In this document: positions 1 to 7,057 of the stretch, piece after piece
How positions within the stretch are numbered: the stretch's first letter is position 1
Layout: each line of letters opens with the position of its first letter
Assembly: GCA_021791715.1 (NCBI GenBank)
Contig: JAJYWB010000009.1
Location: 1 to 41,271 of the forward strand
From: Planctomycetota bacterium
GTDB taxonomy: Bacteria > Planctomycetota > Planctomycetia > Isosphaerales > Isosphaeraceae
Length of the DNA: 41,271 nt
Direction: 5' to 3'
The notes under the pieces: generated by a model
Seen by the model: the letters and a program-made list of their open reading frames with translations, nothing else
Told to the model about the DNA's origin: nothing
Database searches by the model: none
Translations under genes and position numbers: made by a program

Positions 1-732
1 ACAAACGCCGGCTCGGTCGGCGCCTCGCCCTCCCGGAATCGACGACTCGGCGCCCGTGCTCGTCCGGTTGGTCGAACACTTTTGAGACGGCGAAATCTTA
101 TGGGAGGGCGAACCTCCTGGTGAGCCGTCTTTTCGATTATTCTGATCCGCCGCGGTCGAGTCCAATCGCATCGGCGACACTGTTTGCATCGGCGTTCCCA
201 ATCGCATCGGCGAACTCTTTTGGGAGGGCGAACCTCCTGGTGAGCCGTCTTGATCTTGATTTTGATCAACGACGGCTCGGTCGGCGCCATCCACTCCCGG
301 AATCGCGTCGCGCAAACCGTGCCGTCGTTCTTTTTGCAATCTTCGCAATTCCGCCATCGTGCGAGCCAAACATCGATCGAGATGCGCCTCATACCTGATG
401 ATCGTTTGAAGCGTCGGCTGATCGGGTATCATGCTTCGCTTGTTCACACGATCTGATTCATCAAGGCGGATTGTCGAACCGGCTTCGATTTCAACTCGAT
501 TCGCCGCGTTCTCGAACCCGATCACGCGATCAAGCCGCCATAAATAGAGCGCGACACGCTCCGCATACAAGGCTTCGAGAGCGCCGAAGGGATACAGTTC
601 TTGAACGACGATCTCGCGATGCTCAAGCCAAGAGCCGAACTCTTCGACCCCCTCGATCACGGGAGAGGTCGGTATGAAATTGGGCCTGGGATTGTGCGGA
701 TCGACGATCGGTCGGTCTTGGCTGTTGTTCAT
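1..732 (-). CDS. Hypothetical planctomycete protein with repeat-derived tail (3' end outside window)
   Basis: The frame is open from ATG (complement of 730-732) to the window edge, 244 codons without a stop, so the C-terminus is missing. The N-terminal ~70 residues are acidic and helical (EEFGSWLEHREIVVQELYP, then LYAERVALYLWRLDRV). A second helical block follows at about residues 110-135 (TIIRYEAHLDRCLARTMAEL, then RRLQKERR). I remember this two-block layout from uncharacterised proteins that are numerous in planctomycetes; the function is unknown. From about residue 150 the protein changes to a Ser/Pro/Gly/Asp-rich tail. That tail is encoded by copies of a dispersed DNA repeat, read in frame as DGSPGGSPS. 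No signal peptide or clear ribosome site is visible. I infer a real but fast-evolving gene whose tail grew by repeat insertion. Confidence 0.65.
   Translation of the reverse strand, partial: MNNSQDRPIVDPHNPRPNFIPTSPVIEGVEEFGSWLEHREIVVQELYPFGALEALYAERVALYLWRLDRVIGFENAANRVEIEAGSTIRLDESDRVNKRSMIPDQPTLQTIIRYEAHLDRCLARTMAELRRLQKERRHGLRDAIPGVDGADRAVVDQNQDQDGSPGGSPSQKSSPMRLGTPMQTVSPMRLDSTAADQNNRKDGSPGGSPSHKISPSQKCSTNRTSTGAESSIPGGRGADRAGVC
11..36. repeat. Diverged relative of the dispersed repeat
   Basis: GGCTCGGTCGGCGCC followed by TCGCCCTCCCGGAATCG. A partner at about 272-303 starts with the same GGCTCGGTCGGCGCC and ends CTCCCGGAATCG. On the minus strand both are read as IPG..GADRA in the tail of the partial gene. 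It is probably the same repeat family as 101-131 in an older form. Confidence 0.6.
101..131. repeat. Dispersed repeat, copy A
   Basis: This 31-bp block is identical to 221-251, 120 bp away. Read on the minus strand it has the form GGCTCACCAGGAGGTTCGCC followed by CTCCC. It lies in frame in the tail of the minus-strand gene and encodes DGSPGGSPS. It resembles the GGCTCGGC...CCTCGCCCTCCC repeats I associate with planctomycete genomes; that link is from memory. Confidence 0.8.
221..251. repeat. Dispersed repeat, copy B
   Basis: Exact 31-bp copy of 101-131, in the same reading frame of the minus-strand gene. The DNA between the copies also contains a shorter duplication (CCAATCGCATCGGCGA near 162 and near 198), which encodes SPMRL twice. 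Confidence 0.8.
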
Positions 733-960
733 AGAGACAAATCTTTCGTAAAGGTTCGGTTTTGCCGCGTTACGACAATTTTTTCCTACAATTCATCGCA
801 TTCCGGCGGAAACGTTTTGATCGATCGCGCGATAACCGCCCGCCGAAAGCGATTCTGTAAAGGATCGTATGATATCCGGGATTTAATGTCAAGTATTTTA
901 CAGAAATATTGCGAGATCGTCTACCAAAATGGGTACATTGACTCAAAGAAAGAAATCACA

Positions 961-997
961 CTCCCTCCCCGCGTGCGGGAAAGGCCGAGGAGGGGTC
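961..997. repeat. REP-like palindromic element
   Basis: The core CCCGC-GT-GCGGG (968-979) is a perfect 5-bp stem, flanked by CTCCCT on the left and GAGGAGGGG on the right. This is the general form of the CCCTCNCCCGC...GCGGG REP-like elements common between genes in many bacteria. It lies in DNA without a supported gene. Confidence 0.55.
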
Positions 998-1442
998 GAA
1001 ATGATCCAATCACGTCACCTCGACTCCAAATAGGGGGTTTCCGTCGATCATCTCGCAACCAGAGGCTCGAAACATACAACTTATCGTTTAGAAATACATG
1101 AAGCTTTCCCCAACCCCAAATCCTGTTCGATCGTGGATGTCGTACGATTCGGGAGAATCCAGTTTTTTGGGTGTCCGCAATGAAGCCTCGGGTGTGAGAG
1201 ACGAATCCATTCGGTTGAATCGAACCTCTCATTTCTTTCTCCCAGACGACGAGGACATTGAAGCGCGCGGGTCGTGAACGGATCGATTTCGCCTGAGTCG
1301 ATCGAAATCGACGATTTCGGGGATGCGTCGAGACGCCTAACAGGGCTCGTGCGGATCGTTCATTCGTTCGCCGCGATCATCGCCGCGGCTTCGTTTTTCG
1401 CCGCGAGGCGCTGGAACGATCGATCCGTTTTCCCTATCGTAA

Positions 1443-1471
1443 GGGTGGGCGCGAAAGCCCGGGCCACGCGA
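1443..1471. repeat. Short hairpin repeat of dispersed type
   Basis: GGGTGGGCGCGAAAGCCCGG then GCCACGCG. The GGGC...GCCC arms can pair around GCGAAA. I recall similar GTGGCCCGGGCTTTCGCGCC strings scattered in planctomycete genomes; there is one copy in this window. It ends about 28 bp before the UDG gene. Confidence 0.4.
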
Positions 1472-1499
1472 CAACATGCGAGAGCGTAACGACTAGTTT

Positions 1500-2471
1500 A
1501 TGCATTACGACGAGATCGTCCGCCAATTGAAAACGAGGCTGGAATCGCTGACGAGAGCGGGTCTCGATCGCGTTCCATCGCCTCGGCTCGTCGCGCGCGG
1601 AGCGATTCCAGCTCGACGAACGACCGAATCGGACGGTCGCATTGAACCCGCTCCGGTCGAAATCGCTCGGCGACCCGCTGCGCTCGTCGAGGCCGATCGC
1701 GATCGAACCGACGCCCGATCGGAAACGCCGCGTGAGATCGTCGCTCGACCCAAACCGGCGCAACCGATCGCACCGCGGACGACCGCGACGGGACGCACCG
1801 AGAACCGCACGACAGGATTGAGCTTAAACATGAATTTACTTTATGGCGATAAAGGTTTCGACGAGCCGATCGTCCCCGCCGAAGAGCGTCGAGAACGGTT
1901 GCGGATTCTCGCCGACGAGATCGCCGAGTGCCGGAAATGTCCGGTTTTGGTCGCGAATCGGTCGCGGACGGTTCCGGGCGACGGCGATCCGAACACGCGG
2001 TTGATGTTCGTCGGCGAGGCGCCGGGCGCCGACGAGGACCGCCAGGGAATTCCGTTCGTCGGCCGCGCCGGGGCGCTTTTGAACGATATGATCGTCAAGG
2101 GCATGGGGTTAAGGCGTGAGGATGTTTTTATCGCAAACGCGGTTAAGTGCAGGCCCCCCGAGAACAGGACTCCCGAGGGGGAGGAGATCGCCGCTTGTCG
2201 TCCGTTTTTGGAACGTCAGATCGCGATCGTTCGGCCGCGGTTTATTTGCATCCTGGGGAAGGTGGCGGCGACTTCGGTTTTGCAATCGGCGTTGCCGATG
2301 AACCGGCTGCGCGGCAAGTGGCATCGGTATCGCGGAATTCCGACGATCGTCACGTATCATCCCGCTTATCTGTTGCGCAATCCCGCGGCGAAAAAAGAGA
2401 CGTGGGAGGATCTGAAGTTGTTGATGCAGGCGATGGGTTTGAAGCTTCCTTCGCGCGGCGAGGATTCGTGA
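1500..2471 (+). CDS. Uracil-DNA glycosylase, family 4 (4Fe-4S)
   Basis: 323 residues. It is predicted to remove uracil from DNA at the start of base excision repair, in the cytoplasm. The C-terminal ~195 residues carry the family 4 signature: CRKC (Cys144 and Cys147), GEAPG (about 172-176) followed by ADEDRQGIPFVGRAG, then NAVKCRPPENR and AACRPFL, which supply two more Cys for the iron-sulfur cluster, and finally TYHPAYLLRNP. The first ~110 residues are an Arg/Pro/Ala-rich linker after a short helix (YDEIVRQLKTRLESL). I keep the start at 1500 because that helix looks like the N-terminus of related long UDGs. An internal ATG near 1830 would leave only the catalytic core. No clear Shine-Dalgarno site is present. 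The gene converges on the kinase gene. Confidence 0.92.
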   Translation: MHYDEIVRQLKTRLESLTRAGLDRVPSPRLVARGAIPARRTTESDGRIEPAPVEIARRPAALVEADRDRTDARSETPREIVARPKPAQPIAPRTTATGRTENRTTGLSLNMNLLYGDKGFDEPIVPAEERRERLRILADEIAECRKCPVLVANRSRTVPGDGDPNTRLMFVGEAPGADEDRQGIPFVGRAGALLNDMIVKGMGLRREDVFIANAVKCRPPENRTPEGEEIAACRPFLERQIAIVRPRFICILGKVAATSVLQSALPMNRLRGKWHRYRGIPTIVTYHPAYLLRNPAAKKETWEDLKLLMQAMGLKLPSRGEDS

Positions 2472-2551
2472 GTAAGAATCGATCGCGCCGTTATGATCCA
2501 ATCGATTAGGAGCATTTTGATCCGTTGGTTCGTCGTGGAGGCGACTCGGAC

Positions 2552-2576
2552 CCGGGGAACGATCGTCGTCCCCCGG
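2552..2576. terminator. Possible hairpin between convergent genes
   Basis: CCGGGGA and TCCCCCGG can pair with one bulged base across about 10 nt. It lies between the ends of the UDG gene (2471) and the kinase gene (2623). There is no U-tract, so a termination role is only suggested by position. Confidence 0.25.
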
Positions 2577-2622
2577 AACGACTCGATTTCTCAGACGGCT
2601 CGATCTAATTCGTTCGCGGCGA

Positions 2623-4038
2623 TCAAACCTGCGGCGATAAAAGAATAATCGCATCTTGAACGTCTTTCATGCGAATCGGCTTGGAGAGAACGACCATTCG
2701 ATCGTCGTCGGGAAGGCGATTGATCATATTACCTTGTTTGGTTCCAAGGAGGAGGAGAATCGGCAGGTCGATCCCTTGTTCGCGCGAGTTGTGATGAATG
2801 CCGAGGAACGATTGCAGCCCCTGTTCGCCGAGTCCGTCGAGATCGAAAACGACCATGTCGGTCGGTTTCTCGGCGAACCGATCGGCGGCGAGTTCGGGGT
2901 CGTCGACGAGAACGGTTTCGTATCCCATCGCGCCGAGATTTTTTTGAAGCGCCGCCTGGATATCGGTTTGGAGCTCGACGCAGAGGACGCTTTTACGTTC
3001 CCGAGCGACTCCGTTTCGCGCCGCGGAGAGCGCCTTCATGTGCTTCTCGAAGTCTTCGACGACCTCCTTCATCGATTGATAACGATGTCGCAAATCGACC
3101 TTCATCATTTTTTCGATGATTCGCGTGACGGGTTCGGACGGGGCGTGCCGCTGCTCGCTCAACGGCTTGATCGCGCCGAAGCTCCGCTTCAGCATCTTGG
3201 CGAGAGGATCCTTGCTTTCGACCTCGGGCAAAGGCAATTGACCCGTAAGCATTTGATAAAAAATACATCCGAGAAAGTAGATGTCGGATCGGGGATCGCC
3301 TTTGGGGCTGCCGCACGTTCGTTCGATCGCCGAGTAATCGACCGTCCGTTCGCCGTGCGCCGCGGCGAGCTTCGATTCGCTCCCCTCGATCGTCGCCAGG
3401 CCGAAATCGACGAGCTTGGCGACTCCCTTGGTGCTGATCAGAATGTTCGTCCCCTTGATGTCGCGATGCGTAATGCCTTGATCAAGCGAGTACTTGAGCG
3501 CGTGAGCGAGGCCGAGCATCATCGGCAGCGCCTCCTGCTCGGTGAGCCTGGTGCGGAGCTTGAGGAAATCGCGGAGGTTTTGCCCCTCGACAAACTCCAT
3601 CACCATATAATGACGTTTATCGCTTTCGCCGTATTCGAAAATTCGAACGATGTTGGGATGAACGAGGCGAAGCCCCGCTTCGGCTTCTTTATTGAACCGA
3701 TCGACCGCGTCGGCGTCGGCGGTGAAGCGTTGCCGCAACACCTTGATCGCGACGGGTTGTCCTCCCGGAACCTTGACTCCGCGGTAGACCCGCGCGAAAG
3801 TTCCCTCGGCGAGATGGAACAGCACGCGACAATCGCCGAAAACGAAGCCGTCGTTCTGCCCCTTCTTGATCCGTTCGATCTGCCAACTCGTCATCAATCC
3901 CTTGCGGAGCAACACGCGAATCAGCGCGTCGGCGGTGTTGCTATCGGCCTCGAACCGCGCCTGACGCGCTTGCTCGCGGCTGATCAGTCGAAGGAGAACG
4001 AGTTGCTCGGCGAGGGAGTCGGCGTCGAAATCGAGCAT
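2623..4038 (-). CDS. Ser/Thr protein kinase fused to a C-terminal receiver-like domain
   Basis: 471 residues from ATG at 4038; an upstream in-frame ATG at 4164 would add 42 residues unlike any kinase. Residues 1-62 form a helical N-terminal domain of a kind often seen before planctomycete kinases. The kinase domain (about 68-340) shows the loop AEGTFARVYRG (first Gly replaced by Ala), VAIK with Lys99, HRD at 191-193, DFG at 211-213 and SDIYFLGC. Residues 349-470 look like a response-regulator receiver: a beta-alpha start SVLCVELQ with only one acidic residue (Glu355), VVFDLD with Asp399 in the phospho-acceptor position, and LSKP with Lys453. No membrane segment is seen, so it is probably cytoplasmic. 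The receiver is an inference from pattern; the kinase is clear. The gene converges with the UDG gene. Confidence 0.9.
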   Translation of the reverse strand: MLDFDADSLAEQLVLLRLISREQARQARFEADSNTADALIRVLLRKGLMTSWQIERIKKGQNDGFVFGDCRVLFHLAEGTFARVYRGVKVPGGQPVAIKVLRQRFTADADAVDRFNKEAEAGLRLVHPNIVRIFEYGESDKRHYMVMEFVEGQNLRDFLKLRTRLTEQEALPMMLGLAHALKYSLDQGITHRDIKGTNILISTKGVAKLVDFGLATIEGSESKLAAAHGERTVDYSAIERTCGSPKGDPRSDIYFLGCIFYQMLTGQLPLPEVESKDPLAKMLKRSFGAIKPLSEQRHAPSEPVTRIIEKMMKVDLRHRYQSMKEVVEDFEKHMKALSAARNGVARERKSVLCVELQTDIQAALQKNLGAMGYETVLVDDPELAADRFAEKPTDMVVFDLDGLGEQGLQSFLGIHHNSREQGIDLPILLLLGTKQGNMINRLPDDDRMVVLSKPIRMKDVQDAIILLSPQV

Positions 4039-4360
4039 GGCGAACCGTCCCGGATTGGTCGAGGAAACGAAACATCCAAACACGACCAAGTTTGATAAAT
4101 CAGCGGATGTTCCGATTGAGAGTGACGAAACGAACTCGTGTCCGCGAAACCGTAGCGGCTCCATGGCGCGACGATCGCCCGATCCGGGTCGAAACCCTGA
4201 ATCGGCGAAACGCCCGGATCGAGCTAGATGAAAGAGGGTCGGTACCGAACCGAATCCAGAGAAACGGATTCGCCTCGCGCGGCGCCGACCCGCGAGTACG
4301 GACGAACATCAACCGCGACGAACAACAACCGAAACAATGATCATAGAAACAGGAATCGGA
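4039..4360. other. Intergenic region, no gene seen
   Basis: About 320 bp between the kinase start and the end of the RRM gene, both on the minus strand. It must hold the kinase promoter and the RRM transcript end. I see no protein family, strong hairpin or repeat here. Confidence 0.5.
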
Positions 4361-4795
4361 TCAATAGCGACCGCCGTAACCGCCGCCGCCGCCGCCGGAA
4401 CCTCCCCGACCGCCGCGACCGCCGCCGCCGCCGCCGCCATACCCGCCGCCGCCGCCGCCGCCGGCATAACCGCCGCCGCCGTAGCCGCCGCCGGAACCTC
4501 CCCGACCGCCGCGACCGCCGCCGCCGCCGCCGCCGCCGCCGCCCGCCCTCGGTTCTCTCGGACGCGCTTCGTTAACAGTCAGATGTCGGCCTTTGTAATC
4601 TTGGCCGTTCAAAGCCTGCGCGGCTTCCTCGGCGCCGTTGTTCATCTCCACGAATCCGAAACCGCGCGAGCGGTTCGTCTCGCGATCAATGATAATTTGC
4701 GCCGAAATCACCTCGCCGTAATCGCTGAACAACTCCACCAGGTTGTCTTCCGTGGTGTCGTACGTCAGATTTCCAACGTATAGCTTCTTGGACAC
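4361..4795 (-). CDS. RRM RNA-binding protein with glycine-rich tail
   Basis: 144 residues, starting with GTG (complement of 4793-4795), with AAGGG about 8 nt upstream. Residues 3-80 are one RNA-recognition motif: RNP2 is LYVGNL (5-10) and RNP1 is RGFGFVEM (44-51), each with the aromatic residues that stack on RNA. Residues 86-144 are almost only Gly, Tyr and Arg (GGYGGGG, GGRGGRGG blocks) and end GGYGGRY. Single-RRM proteins with Gly-rich tails occur in cyanobacteria and planctomycetes. They are thought to bind RNA, often with a role in cold or stress response. The tail is encoded by long GCC/CCG runs on the plus strand, which give spurious poly-Ala and poly-Arg frames there. The leader (4796-4890) is unusual; see that entry. 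Confidence 0.92.
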   Translation of the reverse strand: MSKKLYVGNLTYDTTEDNLVELFSDYGEVISAQIIIDRETNRSRGFGFVEMNNGAEEAAQALNGQDYKGRHLTVNEARPREPRAGGGGGGGGGGRGGRGGSGGGYGGGGYAGGGGGGGYGGGGGGGRGGRGGSGGGGGGYGGRY

Positions 4796-4890
4796 TTGCG
4801 AAACCCTTGCACACTGAACTTACGGAGCGTTCTGGCGAGGCTAGCGTCCGATACTGCTAGGGAGACCCGCCGAGGACTGCTACCATTAGA
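4796..4890 (-). promoter_or_regulatory. Unusual leader upstream of the RRM gene
   Basis: Base use differs from the neighbours: almost no GATC, and several short inverted segments (CTAGCGTCC..., TGCTAGGGAGACCC). On the minus strand it contains TTAGTCTAATGGTAGCAG, which looks like a tRNA D-arm, but no anticodon arm, T-arm or acceptor partner follows, so it is not a tRNA. Its position suggests a promoter and structured 5' untranslated region of the RRM gene. That role is inference. Confidence 0.3.
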
Positions 4891-6339
4891 CTAACGAATC
4901 CCGCGTGTTTGAACAGCGTGATCTTCGGAAATTTTCTCCGATTGATCTTGCAAGCCGCGTTCAATCAACACCGACGACGACGATCGACGCGTCGAGGCGC
5001 ACGCCGCGATCACCGCGATCGCCGGTACCGCGGGCGCCCTCATCCGTAAATCCGTCCAATAAACCGCGTGAATCAAGCTTAAAGCGATCAATACCGCAAC
5101 CGCCAAAATCAAGGGTCGACGCCGCGACTCAGGCCGAAATAAACCCCAAGCCAAAGCCGCGAACAGCGGTATCGTCCAGCCCGCGGTCGCCAATCGACGT
5201 CCCCTCGAATACACCAAAGACGAAGGCGCAACCCCCCAAAAGCGACCCAATCGCGCAACCGACGCCCGAGCGAAATCGAACGGTCGCGACCGCGCGAATC
5301 GTATCGCCTCATCCCGCAACAAACGATCCCCCTCGACCTCCCCAAGACCCGCGGTCGTCTCGCGTACCCAAGCCCAATACCGCATCTGCCCCGAACCGCC
5401 CCAGACCGCCTCGGTCTTTTGATTCAAAACATCCTTATAATAATATGGGTTATTGGCGAGCGAGAGCGTGTAACCTCCGTGCGTCGTCAAAAGCACCGGC
5501 GAGCCGATCGCCTTCAGGTTTCGAACGCCCCAGGGGACGAGCGGAACGATCATCCCCGCGCACAACGCGAGCCCCCACGCGGCTCGGTCGCGAAGCCTCG
5601 AACCGTTCGTGATCAACCCCAAAACCGCGGCGATCGGAACGACCGCCGCAAGGCTCGGCCGACACATCGTCCCCAATCCAAGCGCGATCCCGCCCCAAAA
5701 CGCCCCCCACAAGCGTCGCGATCCGCTCCCAACAATCTTTTGATCAACATATTTATCTTGATCGGATTTGTCTCGACGATCGCGTCCGCCGACCAAAAAA
5801 AGTGCGAGGGCGACGAGGAAGGCGGCGAGCGTTTCGGTCATCACCGCACGCGATTGCGCGATCAGCACGGGATCGAACGCGACGATCGCCGAAGCGCAAA
5901 GCGCGCGGCGAATCGATAAACCGAATCGGATCGAAGCGTGATAAATGAGAGCGATCGTTCCCGCGCCCAGAGCCGCGTGCAACGCCATAATTCCCGACCC
6001 CGCACGGTCGATTCCGAGAGCGACGATCGGCGCGAGCGCCAGCGGATAGAGCGGAGGTCGATAAGCCGTCGGCCGGCCTTCCCACGAAAAACCTCGCCCC
6101 GATACGAGCGATTCGGCGAGCGCCAGATACCCGTCGGGGTCTTCGATCGGCCCGCGGCCGCAAAGCGAGGAATAAGACAATCCGATCCGAACCGCGACGC
6201 CCGCCAAAACGATCAGAATCAAAACGGATGCGTGAAAGTATTTTGTGTTCACATTCATCGATCCTTGGATCGTTTCGGCTCGCGATTTTAAACGATCGAT
6301 CGGCGGGATTCGGGCGCGAGGTTTTTCCGATACGCACAT
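4891..6339 (-). CDS. Membrane glycosyltransferase, PMT/ArnT-like (GT39 type)
   Basis: 482 residues, polytopic. A first membrane helix lies at about 34-52 (ASVLILIVLAGVAVRIGL). The large first loop has EDPDGYLALAESLVSGRGFS and YRPPLYPLALAP, the acidic-plus-Arg/Pro pattern of dolichyl-phosphate-mannose mannosyltransferase relatives. Several hydrophobic helices follow (ALCASAIVAFDPVLIAQSRA, FLVALALFLVGG, AAVVPIAAVLGLI, ILAVAVLIALSLIH). Such enzymes move sugars from a polyprenyl-phosphate carrier to proteins or lipids on the outer face of the inner membrane; the acceptor is unknown here. An ATG at 6258 (28th codon, MNVNTKYF) is an alternative start just before the first helix, with AAGGA close upstream. 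The small secreted-protein gene lies 55 bp upstream on the same strand. Confidence 0.82.
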   Translation of the reverse strand: MCVSEKPRARIPPIDRLKSRAETIQGSMNVNTKYFHASVLILIVLAGVAVRIGLSYSSLCGRGPIEDPDGYLALAESLVSGRGFSWEGRPTAYRPPLYPLALAPIVALGIDRAGSGIMALHAALGAGTIALIYHASIRFGLSIRRALCASAIVAFDPVLIAQSRAVMTETLAAFLVALALFLVGGRDRRDKSDQDKYVDQKIVGSGSRRLWGAFWGGIALGLGTMCRPSLAAVVPIAAVLGLITNGSRLRDRAAWGLALCAGMIVPLVPWGVRNLKAIGSPVLLTTHGGYTLSLANNPYYYKDVLNQKTEAVWGGSGQMRYWAWVRETTAGLGEVEGDRLLRDEAIRFARSRPFDFARASVARLGRFWGVAPSSLVYSRGRRLATAGWTIPLFAALAWGLFRPESRRRPLILAVAVLIALSLIHAVYWTDLRMRAPAVPAIAVIAACASTRRSSSSVLIERGLQDQSEKISEDHAVQTRGIR

Positions 6340-6394
6340 ATTTTAGAGCCGGCCGACGAGCCGCGGCCGCGCGAAAGATCGTTCGGCGGCCGAT

Positions 6395-6865
6395 TCACTT
6401 GCCCGAATCGTCGTCTTTCACGCGAGTAAGACTCATCAGCATCGGCGGAGAACCCGCGCCGTCTTTGAATTCTTTGGGGCGTTCGCCGTCGGGCCCGTTG
6501 CTGCAAACCTCGAACGTATCGCCGTCGACCTTGTAGATCGACTTCGAATCGGGCAAAGCGTCGCCGTCGGCGCCGACGAACTCGACCCAGTCCATCGTTT
6601 TGGGATCGGCCTTTTCGTCGATCTTGATCTTACCTTTGATCAAAAAGTCTTGCCCGTCGGGAGACGAAAACCGCACCGTCACGCGGGTGTCTTTGATTTC
6701 CATCAGCAGCGAAACGGTCTTATCGGGACCCGCCATCCCTTTCCACTTTCCCTGAAGTTTGGCGAGATCCCCCGTCGGAGCGTCCGCGGCCGATGCGACG
6801 GATGTCGACAACAACGCGACCGCCGCGAACCAAACTCCAACCCAAACCAAAGCTTTCGCTCGCAT
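6395..6865 (-). CDS. Small secreted protein, TIGR03067/lipocalin-like
   Basis: 156 residues. I start at the ATG at 6865 because it opens directly on a signal peptide (MRAKALVWVGVWFAAVALLS, cleavage expected after ASA near residue 26) and has GGGGA about 8 nt upstream. The longer frame to 6982 would bury the signal. The mature part begins DLAKLQGKWKG, the usual opening of the planctomycete TIGR03067 domain. It continues with alternating beta strands (VSLLMEIKDTRVTVRFSS, DTFEVCSNG) and ends LMSLTRVK, the closing strand of these proteins. The role of the family is unknown; export to periplasm or surface is likely. It may share a transcript with the downstream GT39-type gene. Confidence 0.8.
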   Translation of the reverse strand: MRAKALVWVGVWFAAVALLSTSVASAADAPTGDLAKLQGKWKGMAGPDKTVSLLMEIKDTRVTVRFSSPDGQDFLIKGKIKIDEKADPKTMDWVEFVGADGDALPDSKSIYKVDGDTFEVCSNGPDGERPKEFKDGAGSPPMLMSLTRVKDDDSGK

Positions 6866-7057
6866 CGACGTTTCCCCTTTGGAAAAACTCGCGTCACTCG
6901 TTCGTCTCGCGTTCCACACGAGCCCGAACGCCTCGTCTATACGCTCGGAATCGTTTGACGATTGACGACGCCCGATTCGCATCGGCTTATCGGCTCGTCT
7001 CGTCGCAATCGTTTTGAAGCGACATTCTCAATTCGCGTCGCCTCCCGGAATTCATCA

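Larger units (their letters stand above)
733..1499. other. Non-coding stretch with repeats
   Basis: No convincing gene lies here. The open frames at 601-1101, 921-1232 and 1274-1489 have no family-like sequence, and two of them run through palindromic repeats. The stretch holds a 7-bp inverted repeat (CTGTAAA 855-861, TTTACAG 897-903), a REP-like palindrome near 961-997 and another hairpin-forming repeat near 1443-1471. The promoter of the minus-strand gene ending at 732 must lie in the first part, but I could not place it. Confidence 0.6.

Noticed and set aside
921..1232. Minus-strand hypothetical gene
   Set aside because: The middle of the frame is the translation of a REP-like palindrome; no start signal or family likeness.
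1274..1489. Plus-strand hypothetical gene before the UDG gene
   Set aside because: The C-terminal part is the translation of a dispersed hairpin repeat and the rest has no recognisable sequence.
2656..4095. 479-codon plus-strand open frame
   Set aside because: Exact antisense of the kinase gene, whose kinase motifs are unmistakable; long antisense frames are expected in GC-rich DNA.
4337..4783. Poly-Ala protein on the plus strand
   Set aside because: It is the antisense of the Gly-rich tail of the RRM protein (GCC runs) and has no family features.
4796..4898. tRNA gene on the minus strand
   Set aside because: Only a D-arm-like TTAGTCTAATGGTAG is present. There is no T-loop GTTCGA, no anticodon stem and no pairing acceptor ends.
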